Positions 17,725 to 27,344 are shown, counted from the stretch's first letter. The stretch is 37,704 bases of DNA from Deltaproteobacteria bacterium (GCA_002869005.1 PKTU01000061.1:1-37704); one strand, 5' to 3'. The notes: generated by a model not told the origin, from the letters alone. Made by a program: numbers and translations.

Positions 17725-19154
17725 TAAATACCAGCCAGCTTCTTTCCCTCTTTAAGGAGTAGCTTTACCTCTTCGCCGGTACGCCCTTCAGCGTATAGGC
17801 GCAGCAGTGGCTCCGTACCTGAAACCCTGACCATAAGCCAGGAGTTGTCATCTCTGAAAATTTTAACGCCGTCCATCCTGTCGACGCGCGTCACCGGCAA
17901 GCCGCAAAGCTCTTCGGGGGGCTCAAGGTTTTCCACCCGGCGAGTAACGCTCTCCATTCGGGAGCGCTCGAAGCGTGTGTCCAAGCGGTCGAAGGTGAAA
18001 TGGCCCACCCTTGAAAAGATATCCTCAATGGCAGCCCTTGGGCCCATTCCGTATTTGGATACTATCTCTGTAAGAAGGAGGGCGTTGAAGATGCCGTCTC
18101 TCTCCGGGAGGTGCGCGGTGACGCCAATTGCACCAGACTCTTCGCCAGCCATAAATATACCTGCGCCTTGAGTCATGTGCGGCGACATGTTTTTGAAACC
18201 TATAGGGGTAGTGATCACCTTGTAGCCACCCGCTTTAGCAAGAAGGTCGAGCATTATCGTGGCGGAGACCGCCTTTACAACCCCGCCCGGCATGCCTCGC
18301 TCCTCCTTTAGATATTTCGCGAAGAGCGCCAGTATCCGCTGAGGGGAGAAGAACTCTCCTCTTTCGTCAATTGCCGATAGCCTGTCACCATCGCCGTCAC
18401 TCGCCAAGCCAAGTAAAAAGTCTCCCTCTCCGACGATAGCCATCAGCTCCATCAGGTTTGCGGGCTTTGGTTCAGGCGGGGTGCCCCCGAATAAGGGGTC
18501 CGCGGCAGAGTTGATCTCAGTTACCGAACATCCCCAGCTGCGTAAAATGTCGGCAGTCCATCCAGCTGAGCAGCCGTGCATGGAGTCTACCGCTATGCGC
18601 GGCGCGCGCTCCTTAATTGTTTCGATTTCAATTAAGTTCGACACCCACTTAAGGTATTCGGCACGGGGATTTAGCTCTACAATCAAACCGCGCTCCCGCG
18701 CTTCCTCCAACCCCAGGAGCTCTATTGAGCCACCCTCCGGATAACGTTTATTTAAAAGCTTTTCAATCGCTTTTACCCGCTCTGGATACTCAGGGCCACC
18801 GTGCGGCCCCTTTATCTTAAAGCCGTTCCACTCAGGCGGGTTGTGGGAAGCGGTTATCATAACCCCTGAAGCGAGACCGTACCGGCGTACCGACCAGGAG
18901 AGGACCGGTGTCGGAAGATAAGTGCTGGAAAGATGCACCCTGATCCCTCGCGCGGCAAATACCTGTGCGGATTCTCTGGCGAAATCCTCTGCGAGAAAGC
19001 GCCTGTCGAAACTTATGGCTACACCCTTTTGGGCGCTTCCCTCCTCTTTAAGGAAATCGGCAAGGGCCGCAGTTACCCTTCTTACACCCTCAAAGGTGAA
19101 ATCGCGCGCCAACTCGCCTCGCCAGCCCTCGGTCCCGAACGCTATACTATTCAC
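17724..19154 (-). CDS. phosphoglucomutase/phosphomannomutase family protein
   Basis: A 476-residue alpha-D-phosphohexomutase with all four domains. The phosphoserine loop is [16 protein letters not shown] with Ser103. The metal-binding loop is SDGDGDR, the sugar-binding GEESG loop is present ([10 protein letters not shown]), and the phosphate-binding [13 protein letters not shown] lies near the C-terminus. It interconverts hexose 1- and 6-phosphates for nucleotide-sugar or glycogen metabolism; glucose versus mannose preference cannot be read from the sequence. It overlaps pdxA by 4 nt (ATGA) and uvrA by 1 nt. Confidence 0.9.
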   Translation of the reverse strand: MNSIAFGTEGWRGELARDFTFEGVRRVTAALADFLKEEGSAQKGVAISFDRRFLAEDFARESAQVFAARGIRVHLSSTYLPTPVLSWSVRRYGLASGVMITASHNPPEWNGFKIKGPHGGPEYPERVKAIEKLLNKRYPEGGSIELLGLEEARERGLIVELNPRAEYLKWVSNLIEIETIKERAPRIAVDSMHGCSAGWTADILRSWGCSVTEINSAADPLFGGTPPEPKPANLMELMAIVGEGDFLLGLASDGDGDRLSAIDERGEFFSPQRILALFAKYLKEERGMPGGVVKAVSATIMLDLLAKAGGYKVITTPIGFKNMSPHMTQGAGIFMAGEESGAIGVTAHLPERDGIFNALLLTEIVSKYGMGPRAAIEDIFSRVGHFTFDRLDTRFERSRMESVTRRVENLEPPEELCGLPVTRVDRMDGVKIFRDDNSWLMVRVSGTEPLLRLYAEGRTGEEVKLLLKEGKKLAGI

Positions 19155-20113
19155 CGCTCTCTCTTCTTTCTCTCGTTAGCTATGCGGATGGCGTATTTGA
19201 GAGCCGCCACCATTGAGTCGGCGCGGGCTATACCCCTGCCTGCGATATCCGGTGCGGTGCCGTGGTCAGGGCTCGTTCTCACTATTGGAAGGCCCGCCGT
19301 AATATTTACCCCGTCGTGAAAGTGCAGCATCTTGAAGGGCGCCAGCCCCTGATCGTGGTACATGGCTATGACGCCGTCATAGACACCTTCGCGGGCGTAA
19401 TGAAAGAGAGTATCGGCTGGTATAGGACCATCTACGTCAACTCCAGCTGCCCTGGCTTTAGAGGCCACGGGGATGATGACCTCCTGTTCTTCACAGCCCA
19501 GGAGTCCACCTTCTCCTCCGTGGGGGTTAAGGGCGCATAATCCGATACGCGGAGATTTGATGCCGAGGTCACCGGACAAAGCTTCGTTGAAACGTTCGAT
19601 TGTACCTGCAAGGTTCTCCCGGGTAAGCTTTCCAGGCACCTCGGAGAGGGGGAGGTGAGTGGTAGCGAGCGCGACGATGAGGTTTCCCCCGGCAAAATAC
19701 ATAGTAGGGGCGCCGCCACATAAAGCGCCCAATAATTCAGTGTGGCCGGGGAACTTCCTCCCGGCGCTTGCCAGCCCGCTCTTTGTGAGCGGGGCCGTTA
19801 CAATGGCGTCGACTTCGCCTTCGAGGGCCAGCTTTGCGCTTAGCTCAACCGCCTCCGCGGCTACCTTCGCGGTGCCGGGTGACTCTACTCCCCAGCTCCA
19901 CTCAGGGGGTTTTGAAGGTGTCTCGATTATGCTTCGGTCTATTTGATCGTCGCCTGAGATTACCGCCTTTGCGCGAGCCCAAACCATGCGAGGGCCTACC
20001 AGTATAAATTCAGCGTCCTCGCTTTTTATGGTTTCGAGGGCTTTGAGAGCTACTTCGGCTCCAACGCCGCTCGGTTCGCCGCAGGTAAGGGCAATACGTA
20101 CGCGCTCAGGCAT
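19151..20113 (-). CDS. pdxA: 4-hydroxythreonine-4-phosphate dehydrogenase PdxA
   Basis: About 320 residues. It has the PdxA hallmarks: the N-terminal TCGEPSGVGAEVALKAL, the central PLTKSGLASAG and PGHTELL segments (metal-binding His), and MYHDQGLAPFK followed by HFHDGVNITAGLPIVRTSPDHGTA near the C-terminus. It oxidises 4-phosphohydroxythreonine in pyridoxal-phosphate synthesis. I chose ATG 20113, which has GAGGAG just upstream, over a TTG at 20125. The surA-pdxA order is shared with Escherichia coli, which supports both calls. Confidence 0.94.
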   Translation of the reverse strand: MPERVRIALTCGEPSGVGAEVALKALETIKSEDAEFILVGPRMVWARAKAVISGDDQIDRSIIETPSKPPEWSWGVESPGTAKVAAEAVELSAKLALEGEVDAIVTAPLTKSGLASAGRKFPGHTELLGALCGGAPTMYFAGGNLIVALATTHLPLSEVPGKLTRENLAGTIERFNEALSGDLGIKSPRIGLCALNPHGGEGGLLGCEEQEVIIPVASKARAAGVDVDGPIPADTLFHYAREGVYDGVIAMYHDQGLAPFKMLHFHDGVNITAGLPIVRTSPDHGTAPDIAGRGIARADSMVAALKYAIRIANERKKRER

Positions 20114-20140
20114 ATGACTCCTCAAAGAACTTAAGGCAAC

Positions 20141-21043
20141 TTAGCGTAGCTCTATTGAAGCATCATCTTTGCGCGCTTCAAGCCACTCCTTTAGAACTTC
20201 CTGAACCCCGTCACGTTCGAAATCAAGCCTTACGGTGTCGGCGACCTCCTCGTAGGTCGTGCTGCCGCCGCCCTGCTCTATCACTTCGAAGAGGTGTATG
20301 GTCTCTCCCAAAGGCACGGGGGCACTTATTTCGCCGCTTGAAAGAGAACCAACCGCATCGGCAACCATCGGCGCCAAATCATCGAACATCATGTTGCCTG
20401 TATCCACGGGCGCCTCACCGATTACATCTAGCGCTGCCGAGGGGAAGCTCGCCCCCTTGGATATCAGCTCCATAATCTTTTCTGTGGCTGCGTCACGCTC
20501 GTTACCGGAGATTGTCAGGTGGTTCAACTTAACCCATTTACCTTTTGTGTACGCATCGCGGTGCCTTATGAAAAATTCGCGAACAGCGACCTCTGTCGAG
20601 GAGTATTCGCTCTTGAGCAGCGATTGAATGAGGTCTTGGAGGAGTATCTGGTAGCGAATCTCTTTGAGGTAGTCCTCCCAACGCTCACCTCTCTTTGTGA
20701 GCTCCTCCTTTAGCTGCTCAACAGTGAGAGAGAGGCGCTTGGTAACGGTTGCCACAGCCTCACCCACACGGGCATCGGATACGACTATGCCCCTCTTCTC
20801 CGCTTCCGCTTCGAGCAGGTATCTGTCTATGAGTGAATTTAGCGCCATCTGACGGTGTGCCGGAGAGTGGAGGTCTCCCTCTTTTGCCCTTACCAGCTTC
20901 TCTACCTCGGAGGAGGTGATTACGTGGCCGTCAACCGTCGCCGCTATTGCATCGACTATGTGGGAGGCAATAGCGGGGGTGGACAGAAGCGCCGCCAGCG
21001 TCACTGCAAAGAGTGCCGCCCGCTTGAAAAATCCTAGTTTCAT
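20141..21043 (-). CDS. surA: SurA-type periplasmic chaperone/peptidyl-prolyl isomerase
   Basis: A 300-residue secreted protein. The signal peptide (FKRAALFAVTLAALL, predicted cleavage after AIA at residue 26) is followed by a SurA N-terminal domain (IVDAIAATVDGHVITSSEVE, about 29-165). A single parvulin-like (PPIC) domain spans about 170-275. E. coli SurA has two parvulin domains, so this is the short form common outside Gammaproteobacteria. It escorts unfolded outer-membrane proteins to BAM; bamD is in this window. It lies between mfd (50 nt upstream) and pdxA (27 nt downstream). Confidence 0.83.
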   Translation of the reverse strand: MKLGFFKRAALFAVTLAALLSTPAIASHIVDAIAATVDGHVITSSEVEKLVRAKEGDLHSPAHRQMALNSLIDRYLLEAEAEKRGIVVSDARVGEAVATVTKRLSLTVEQLKEELTKRGERWEDYLKEIRYQILLQDLIQSLLKSEYSSTEVAVREFFIRHRDAYTKGKWVKLNHLTISGNERDAATEKIMELISKGASFPSAALDVIGEAPVDTGNMMFDDLAPMVADAVGSLSSGEISAPVPLGETIHLFEVIEQGGGSTTYEEVADTVRLDFERDGVQEVLKEWLEARKDDASIELR

Positions 21044-21093
21044 ATATGTTTTCCCGTTCTCATGTTTGTCGTGGCAGTGGGAAAGCTAACACA

Positions 21094-24000
21094 TCATTCA
21101 AGTTGGCTCAACAACTCCCTCGCGCCGCCTAGAGCGTCGACCGGCCCCTCACCTCCAATGCCCCACCTAATGCGCTGGTCGGGGGTAAGGCGGCACCTGC
21201 CGGGATGCCCAGTTATGAGCGACATCACCTTATCCGGTTCAACTGCGGGGTCCTCGGAGAACGCGAGAAGAAGGTTCTCTCCCACAAGGTCGAGTGTCGT
21301 TGCTCTAAGGGCCACCATCCTGAACCTTATCTTCATCACCTCGATAAGGTTGATAACAGGTTCGGGCAAGGGGCCGAAACGGTCTATAAGCTCGTAACGC
21401 ATATCGTCGGCCTCGTCGAGGGATGTAATGCGCGCAAAGCGTTCATAAAGTGCCAGGCGTTGGCGTGGGTCCGGCACATAGTCCTCCGGGAAATGCGCGG
21501 GCACCTTTAAGCGTATCTCCGGTTCCGGCGGGTGCCTGACCTCTGCGCCCTTTAGACGCGCGACCGCTTCTTCGAGTAACTCCGCATAGAGGTCAAACCC
21601 TATGGCGGCTATATGGCCGGATTGATTCTTGCCAAGAAGGTCACCTGCCCCACGAATCTCAAGGTCGTGCATAGCGACTTTGAAACCAGCGCCAAGGTCT
21701 GTAAACTGCTGGATCGCTTGCAGGCGTTTGTGTGCGTCGGCTGTCATCCCCTGCTCCTCCGGAGGGAGGAGGAGATAGCAGTAGGCTCGCACGTTCGAAC
21801 GCCCTACGCGGCCCCTTAGCTGGTAGAGATCCGCGAGGCCGAACATATCTGCGCGGTTTATTATGATTGTATTTGCCCGGGGTATGTCGAGACCGGATTC
21901 GATGATGGCCGTACATACCAGAACTTCAACCTCGCCTGAGGAGAACTTCTCCATGACCTCCTGAAGCTTCTGCTCTTTCATCTGGCCGTGGGCTACAGCA
22001 AAGGAGGTGCCCGGCATCAATCCTTTCAATCTTTCAGTGACTTCATCTATGGATTGCACCCTGTTGTGGACAAAGTAGACCTGCCCACCACGCCCCAACT
22101 CTCTTTTCAAAGCCTCCTTCACCACTTCATCGTCGAAGCGCGCCACCCTTGTGCGAACCGAGAGCCTGTCAGCCGGCGGAGTCTCAATAACGGAGAGGTC
22201 GCGGATGCCGGTGAAGGACATTTGCAGGGTGCGCGGAATCGGTGTGGCGGTGAGTGTCAGCGTATCCACATCGGCGCGCAGCTTTTTCAGCTTCTCCTTT
22301 TGCGATACTCCGAAGCGGTGCTCTTCATCAAGGACCACGAGGCCCAGATTCTTAAAGCGTAGAGTCCCTTTGAGAAGGGCGTGGGTACCTACGACAATAT
22401 CTGTTTTCCCCTCGGAGAGTTTCTTGGTCACAAGCTCCTGCTCGGTTTTCGAGACGAAGCGGGAGAGCATATTAACCTCGACGGGATAACCCTCGAAGCG
22501 CTTTTTGAATGATTGGAAGTGCTGTGCCGCGAGGACAGTCGTCGGCGTGAGTATAGCAACTTGCCGACCGTCATGCACCGCCTGAAAAGCGGCTCTGATT
22601 GCCACCTCGGTCTTCCCATAGCCGACATCGCCGCAAATAAGACGGTCCATAGGCTTGGCAGAGGCAAGGTCCTTTAATACGTCATCGATTGCGCCCCCCT
22701 GGTCCCTAGTCTCCTCATAGGGGAACGTTGCGGCAAACTCTCGGTAGGCGAGGTCGGGCAGAGAATAAGGATCTCTTTTAGCGAGGGCCCGTCTGGCATA
22801 AATATCCAACAGCTCGTGCGCCATCCTCTCGACGCCCTCGCGAGCCTTGGCGCGGGCGCGCTCCCAGCGTTTACCGCCAATTTTGTCGAGCTTTACCGAT
22901 TCAGGGTCCGTGGGCGACAGGTACTTTCTAATTAGCGCAAGACGTGTCACCGGCAAAAAGAGCTTGTCTCCCCCGGCATACTCCAAGTGCAGGAAATCGC
23001 CCTCGTTATCCTCTACCTCGAAACGGGTCATCCCCATGTATCTGCCAATGCCGAAGTCGGCATGTACGACGAGGTCACCTTCCTGAAGTTCCCCGAGTGA
23101 CGACCGGGTAAGGCCATCCTTGGGGGGTGGCCGCCGCCCCTTCATACCAAATATTTCAGCCTGGGTTATCAGAGTCAGCTTCTCTTCCGGGAAGCGGAAG
23201 CCTCGCGCCAGGGCTCCTAGGCAGATGGTAACCTTTGAGGAGAGGGCGGGCGTTGGTGCTACGAAATGCTCCATACCCCCCGCCTCTATCTCATACTCTC
23301 GGAGGAAATCCCTTAACTTCTCAGCCATCCCAGCCGTTCTGGCTATAATGCAAACCCAGTGGCCCTCTTCGCGTGCTTTTTGTATTTCACTGGCGAGGGG
23401 TGTGAGGAGGCGATCTTCTCCCCGGTGGCGTCTCAATGAGGCGACCAGATCGGTATTGTCGCGCGTCACGTAGGAGCGCACACCCTCCGTCTCCTCAAGT
23501 TCGAGCGCGGCGAGCTCCATCACGGGATGGTTCTCCAGCAGGGCCGACCATTGCGCTGAAGTGATGTAGGATTCAGCGGGCTCCGTGGTGACGCGGCCCG
23601 ACCTAAGCGCCCTCTCGCTGCCCTCCAGCACCTCTGCGTCCAATTGTTCGGCACGCTCACGCACATCCAAGGGCTCATCGAGGGCAATTACGGTTCCCCC
23701 GGGCAGGTACTCCCAGAGGGTAGCGGTCTCCTCAACGTAGTAGGGAAGCAGTGACTCACGCTGGGGAGCGTAGGGGTTGTCCCTGAAAAGCTCAAGGGCT
23801 TCGGCGCTCTCCGAGCGGTTCATGCCCGCTTTGTGGCACCTCCTTCGTAGAGTGGAGAAAGCGGCCTTGGCGGCGGCTTCATCGGCAATGACCTCACGCG
23901 CGGGGAGGAGGAGTGCCTCATCTAACCGTTCTGTTGAGCGCTGAGTTGAACTATCAAAGGAGCGTATGGATTCGACCTCATCACCAAAGAACTCCAACCT

Positions 24001-24576
24001 TAGCGGAGAGGTGTAGTGTGGCGCGAAGATATCCATTATCCCGCCGCGGACGCTGACCTCGCCCCGCTCCTCAACCTGCTCGACGCGCTGGTACCCGTTG
24101 GAGAGGAGCCTTGCAATGAAGCTGTCGCGCCCGACCTCCTGGCCGACAGCGATTTTCATTACAGCTTCATTCAATATCTTAGGTGACGGGATCTTTTGAA
24201 GCGTGGCCTCCACCGGTGCGACGACTACAAACGGCCCCCCAGACTGGGTGCGGTGTAGCGCAGTTATTCTTTGAGCGGAAATCTCAGGGTGGGGCGGGAT
24301 ATTTTCAAATGTCAGAGTATCCCATGGGGGGAAGAAGAGGACTCGTGGTTCCCCTGGGATACCCCGCTCGGTGTCGGCAAGAAAGAACTCTAGCTCCGCA
24401 GCGAAAGCGCGGCCCTCCGGTATGCTTGAAGTGAGCACGAGCAGGGGTTTGCCGATTTTCTCCAAAAGCCGGGCGAGGTAGTATGCGCGGCTTGAACTCC
24501 TTAAACCTTGCGCACGTACATGGACGCCCTTGGCTTGGCCCTTTGCGAGCCGCCTCGCCAGTTCGCCTGAAAACAT
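21094..24576 (-). CDS. mfd: transcription-repair coupling factor Mfd
   Basis: A 1160-residue protein of normal Mfd length. It has the UvrB-homology modules (about 1-370), the RNA polymerase-interacting domain (about 490-560, with DLVVHADFGIGRYMGM), and the RecG-like translocase with Walker A GDVGYGKTEVAIRAAF, DEEHRFGVSQKEKLK, TATPIPRTLQMS and the TRG motif region. The TRCF C-terminal domain (about 1000-1110) includes the UvrA-binding surface control. It removes stalled RNA polymerase and recruits UvrA. It starts 3 nt after nadA, in the same operon as uvrA. Confidence 0.97.
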   Translation of the reverse strand: MFSGELARRLAKGQAKGVHVRAQGLRSSSRAYYLARLLEKIGKPLLVLTSSIPEGRAFAAELEFFLADTERGIPGEPRVLFFPPWDTLTFENIPPHPEISAQRITALHRTQSGGPFVVVAPVEATLQKIPSPKILNEAVMKIAVGQEVGRDSFIARLLSNGYQRVEQVEERGEVSVRGGIMDIFAPHYTSPLRLEFFGDEVESIRSFDSSTQRSTERLDEALLLPAREVIADEAAAKAAFSTLRRRCHKAGMNRSESAEALELFRDNPYAPQRESLLPYYVEETATLWEYLPGGTVIALDEPLDVRERAEQLDAEVLEGSERALRSGRVTTEPAESYITSAQWSALLENHPVMELAALELEETEGVRSYVTRDNTDLVASLRRHRGEDRLLTPLASEIQKAREEGHWVCIIARTAGMAEKLRDFLREYEIEAGGMEHFVAPTPALSSKVTICLGALARGFRFPEEKLTLITQAEIFGMKGRRPPPKDGLTRSSLGELQEGDLVVHADFGIGRYMGMTRFEVEDNEGDFLHLEYAGGDKLFLPVTRLALIRKYLSPTDPESVKLDKIGGKRWERARAKAREGVERMAHELLDIYARRALAKRDPYSLPDLAYREFAATFPYEETRDQGGAIDDVLKDLASAKPMDRLICGDVGYGKTEVAIRAAFQAVHDGRQVAILTPTTVLAAQHFQSFKKRFEGYPVEVNMLSRFVSKTEQELVTKKLSEGKTDIVVGTHALLKGTLRFKNLGLVVLDEEHRFGVSQKEKLKKLRADVDTLTLTATPIPRTLQMSFTGIRDLSVIETPPADRLSVRTRVARFDDEVVKEALKRELGRGGQVYFVHNRVQSIDEVTERLKGLMPGTSFAVAHGQMKEQKLQEVMEKFSSGEVEVLVCTAIIESGLDIPRANTIIINRADMFGLADLYQLRGRVGRSNVRAYCYLLLPPEEQGMTADAHKRLQAIQQFTDLGAGFKVAMHDLEIRGAGDLLGKNQSGHIAAIGFDLYAELLEEAVARLKGAEVRHPPEPEIRLKVPAHFPEDYVPDPRQRLALYERFARITSLDEADDMRYELIDRFGPLPEPVINLIEVMKIRFRMVALRATTLDLVGENLLLAFSEDPAVEPDKVMSLITGHPGRCRLTPDQRIRWGIGGEGPVDALGGARELLSQLE

Positions 24577-24579
24577 GCC

Positions 24580-25497
24580 CTAATCGCGGCCCGCCGCCAT
24601 CATCTTCTCAAGGGCGCCTGCGGCGCGAACGCGGATGCCCTCCTCGACGGTGACTACATTCTCCATCCGCTCAAGCGCTTCGAGCACGTCCTCAAGGCTG
24701 GTTAGCTTCATGTTTGGGCATACCAGCCTGTTGGAGGGCGCCACGAAAACCTTGCCGGGGCTGTCTTTGCGTAGCTGGTGGTACATCCCGGTCTCCGTGC
24801 CGACGATGATCGTCTTTTCGGAGGACTCCTTGCAGTAGGCGATCATCCCCGAAGTTGAACGTACCTCGTCCGCAAGGTCGAGAACCTCGGGACGGCACTC
24901 CGGGTGGGCGATAAAGGGTGCTCCGGGGTTGGCCTCTTTAGCCGCAATAACATCCCCGGCGGTGAGGCGTTCATGAGTGGGGCAGTAACCGTCCCAGTAG
25001 AGAATCTCCTGTTCGGTATTCCGCGCGACCCACTGGGCGAGGTTTCTGTCAGGGGCGAGATAGGCAGTTGGCGCGCCCACCGACTTGGTCACCTTGACCG
25101 CGTTGGCGCTGGTGCAGCAGATGTCGCTCTCAGCTTTGACCGCGGCGGAGGAGTTGACATAAGTGACGATGGGGACGCCGGGGTGCTCCTCCTTGACCTT
25201 GATCAGATCGTCAGCGGTAATCATATCCGCCATAGGACAGCCAGCATCGATGCGTGGCAGAATAACTGTTTTCTCCGGGCTCAAAATCGCCGCCGATTCA
25301 GCCATGAAGTGTACGCCGCAAAAGACTATGGTCTTTGCCTCGGTTTTTGACGCTACGATGGAGAGCCCCAGGCTGTCGCCTGCGAAATCGGCTATGTCCT
25401 GAATCTCGCCGCGTTGGTAATTATGGGCAAGGAGGACCGCGTCGCGCTCCTTTAAAAGAGCCTTTATATCTCTGGAAATCTTATTTGTATCGTCCAT
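24580..25497 (-). CDS. nadA: quinolinate synthase NadA
   Basis: A 305-residue [4Fe-4S] quinolinate synthase. The three cluster cysteines are in place: Cys60 ([12 protein letters not shown]), Cys172 ([10 protein letters not shown]) and Cys260 (VCPNMK). The N-terminal AHNYQ motif binds substrate. It condenses iminoaspartate with dihydroxyacetone phosphate in NAD synthesis. nadB and nadC are not in the window. It is the first gene of the long minus-strand operon and has its own promoter at 25528-25556; the ATG follows GAGAG. The link of NAD synthesis to repair genes is only positional. Confidence 0.96.
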   Translation of the reverse strand: MDDTNKISRDIKALLKERDAVLLAHNYQRGEIQDIADFAGDSLGLSIVASKTEAKTIVFCGVHFMAESAAILSPEKTVILPRIDAGCPMADMITADDLIKVKEEHPGVPIVTYVNSSAAVKAESDICCTSANAVKVTKSVGAPTAYLAPDRNLAQWVARNTEQEILYWDGYCPTHERLTAGDVIAAKEANPGAPFIAHPECRPEVLDLADEVRSTSGMIAYCKESSEKTIIVGTETGMYHQLRKDSPGKVFVAPSNRLVCPNMKLTSLEDVLEALERMENVVTVEEGIRVRAAGALEKMMAAGRD

Positions 25498-25527
25498 GAT
25501 GTTCTCTCGGTATTCGTGGAAAAGGTG

Positions 25528-25556
25528 AATCTACAGCGGCGGTGCATAATAGTCAA
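25528..25556 (-). promoter_or_regulatory. candidate sigma-70 promoter for the nadA-mfd-uvrA-rng operon
   Basis: The minus strand has TTGACT (25551-25556), a 17-nt spacer and TAGATT (25528-25533), about 30 nt before the nadA ATG. The -35 box lies only 8 bp from that of the divergent tRNA-fMet promoter. Confidence 0.55.
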
Positions 25557-25564
25557 GAATACCC

Positions 25565-25593
25565 TTGACAACATGGGTACGGCAGAGCATAAT
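25565..25593 (+). promoter_or_regulatory. sigma-70 promoter for initiator tRNA-Met
   Basis: A perfect TTGACA (25565-25570), a 17-nt spacer and CATAAT (25588-25593) place the start near 25600, a few bases before the tRNA 5' end at 25607. This is strong and typical of a stable-RNA promoter. Confidence 0.75.
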
Positions 25594-25606
25594 CCCGCCT
25601 TCGTGT

Positions 25607-25683
<77 letters not shown>

Positions 25684-25693
25684 TAAAGAAAAC

Positions 25694-25729
25694 AGCCACT
25701 TAGGAGAAATCCTGAGTGGCTTTTTCTTT
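25694..25729 (+). terminator. Rho-independent terminator after tRNA-fMet, probably bidirectional
   Basis: A 12-bp stem, AGCCACTTAGGA with TCCTGAGTGGCT (one G-T pair), encloses a GAAA loop and is followed by TTTTTCTTT. On the minus strand the same hairpin is followed by GTTTTCTTT, so it can also end the convergent nuclease gene transcript. Confidence 0.9.
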
Positions 25730-25850
25730 GCCTGGATTTTGCTTTAGTCCCCTATTTATCCTGAAAGTCTATTAGGTTCTCAACTGCTCAAATAGCTGCT
25801 TTAGGCGAACCCTGTACTGTTGCAGCTGTGAGGGCTGGTACTGCTCCTCA

Positions 25851-26570
25851 TCAGCCGGCATGATTCTGATTCTGGGATTGGTTTTGGCCTTCGGCCAAAC
25901 TGTGATCAGGTTTTTTTTTGCTTTTCCGCCTTAGGAGCTGTTTGGGTACAAAAATCAAAGCATTGTCATGGCGTCTTCTGACCAAACACTCACAACCAAG
26001 CGCGTTCAGTATTTTTATAATTTCAGTAATACTTCTTTGTGTCGCAGGTGAAAAACACCTGATAAATTCACTTTCTATTAGGGCTACCGGCTCAATCCAC
26101 TCTTCTCCTTTTTCACCAAGTTCCAACTTTGGATTTACTATTGAAGGAGGTTTTGTCCGCTTTTTTGTGAAGGTGGGAGAGGTGGCGCCGCAAGTTGGGG
26201 GGTATTCGGGCTCAACCAGGTATGGCCCAGACTCCTGGCCGATACCTTTAATTTGAGAGCATTCAATCCCAATATCCTTCAGATGTTTAGCCCAGCCGGG
26301 AATCTTTGGCGCGGCCAATATCATCCTCAAGTTGGGTTCGTCCATTTCATCCTTTAACATGCAATAATATTCGAGAACTTGGCCTATGTGCTCTCTAGCC
26401 AAAGGGACTCTTTTCAACTCAATGATAAAGTAAATATCATCAACCAAGAAAAGCAGATCGATTCTTTTGCCGTTGATCGAATATTCTTTCGCCTTTTGTT
26501 TGGGCTCTTTGGTTTTAAAGATCACTTGGGGATTTTCAAAAAAGTATTCTTGAATGTCCCTCTCTAACAT
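25851..26570 (-). CDS. NucS/DUF91-like PD-(D/E)XK nuclease, C-terminus apparently frameshifted
   Basis: 239 residues from ATG 26570, which is preceded by GGTGGGA. Residues 1-100 form a PD-(D/E)XK nuclease core: Asp38 in GKRIDLLFL, Glu51 and Lys53 in IIELKR, and a QxxxY motif (Gln64-Tyr68). This matches DUF91/NucS-type endonucleases. The frame ends in a low-complexity tail (GQNQSQNQNH). At an A9 run (minus strand of 25911-25919), loss of one A opens a continuous frame to a TAA at 25772-25774. That would give a 265-residue protein with a more normal helical end (YQPSQLQQYRVRLKQLFEQL). An upstream in-frame TTG-type extension to 26705 lacks domain support. The gene is visibly AT-richer than its neighbours. 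Confidence 0.75.
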   Translation of the reverse strand: MLERDIQEYFFENPQVIFKTKEPKQKAKEYSINGKRIDLLFLVDDIYFIIELKRVPLAREHIGQVLEYYCMLKDEMDEPNLRMILAAPKIPGWAKHLKDIGIECSQIKGIGQESGPYLVEPEYPPTCGATSPTFTKKRTKPPSIVNPKLELGEKGEEWIEPVALIESEFIRCFSPATQRSITEIIKILNALGCECLVRRRHDNALIFVPKQLLRRKSKKKPDHSLAEGQNQSQNQNHAG

Positions 26571-26720
26571 GATTCCCACCCCATGACTGGCTTTGTGGTT
26601 AGCCTGTATGTTGCTTGTCACAACTTTTAAACTCAAAACCACCCCCTCAAAGAGATCTGGGAGAGGCTGTCTTTTTAAGAGTCTTGCCCTCAGTTGTCGC
26701 CACACGTATTGGCTTAGAAC

Positions 26721-27344
26721 TTACTTCAGCTTTTTTGCGATCTCGGTGGCGTGACGCGCTTGTATCCGTACCAGTTCGAGTTCGTTTTCAGAGGGTTGGC
26801 GTGAACCATCGGGGCCTGCTATTGTGCTTGCGCCGTAAGGTGAGCCACCGGTTATTTCGTCTGCTCTGCGTTGGCCAGGTGCGATTGAATACGGCAAGCC
26901 GACTATTACCATGCCGTGGTGGAGAAGGGTGCTGTGAAAGCTGGTAATCGTGGTTTCCTGCCCGCCGTGTTGGGTGCTGGAGGAAGTGAATACGCTGCCG
27001 ACCTTTCCCGTCAAGGCACCTTCCATCCAGAGCGCACCAGTCTGGTCGAGGAAGTTTCTCATTTGACCCGTCATATTGCCGTAGCGGGTCGGTGTTCCGA
27101 AAATGATTGCGTCGGCGTCTGACAGTTGTTCTACACGCGCTACCGGAATGTGGGCGAAGGGGCGCTTCGCTTCCGCGGCGCCCATCTTTTCTAATAAGTC
27201 GGGCGGCATGAGCTCCGGCACTTGAAGGATTGTTACCTCCGCTCCCTCCACGGAACCAGCGCCCTCGGCTGCTGCCACCGCCATCTTGTAAATATGTCCG
27301 TAAGTTGAATAAAAAAGGATTAGTACCTTTACCTTTGCGTTCAT
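26721..27344 (-). CDS. wrbA: NAD(P)H:quinone oxidoreductase WrbA
   Basis: About 207 residues of flavodoxin fold. The FMN phosphate loop is [12 protein letters not shown]. The isoalloxazine-binding [19 protein letters not shown] is the WrbA hallmark, followed by [12 protein letters not shown] and the [17 protein letters not shown] block near the C-terminus. It reduces quinones by two electrons and is often tied to stress or stationary phase. I chose ATG 27344, preceded by GGAGGCG, over an upstream codon at 27377. It is divergent from the surE-rpoS cluster. Confidence 0.94.
   Translation of the reverse strand: MNAKVKVLILFYSTYGHIYKMAVAAAEGAGSVEGAEVTILQVPELMPPDLLEKMGAAEAKRPFAHIPVARVEQLSDADAIIFGTPTRYGNMTGQMRNFLDQTGALWMEGALTGKVGSVFTSSSTQHGGQETTITSFHSTLLHHGMVIVGLPYSIAPGQRRADEITGGSPYGASTIAGPDGSRQPSENELELVRIQARHATEIAKKLK

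Noticed and set aside
25772-25861. A separate 29-residue gene starting at the ATG near 25861
   Set aside because: It is better explained as the continuation of the nuclease gene after a one-base shift in the A9 run; it has no ribosome-binding site of its own that I can see.
25918-26256. Plus-strand 112-codon frame inside the nuclease gene
   Set aside because: The minus-strand frame has the nuclease motifs; this frame has no recognisable content or ribosome-binding site.
26571-26705. Upstream extension of the nuclease gene by 45 codons
   Set aside because: The nuclease domain begins at the ATG at 26570 with a fitting ribosome-binding site; the extension shows no domain content.
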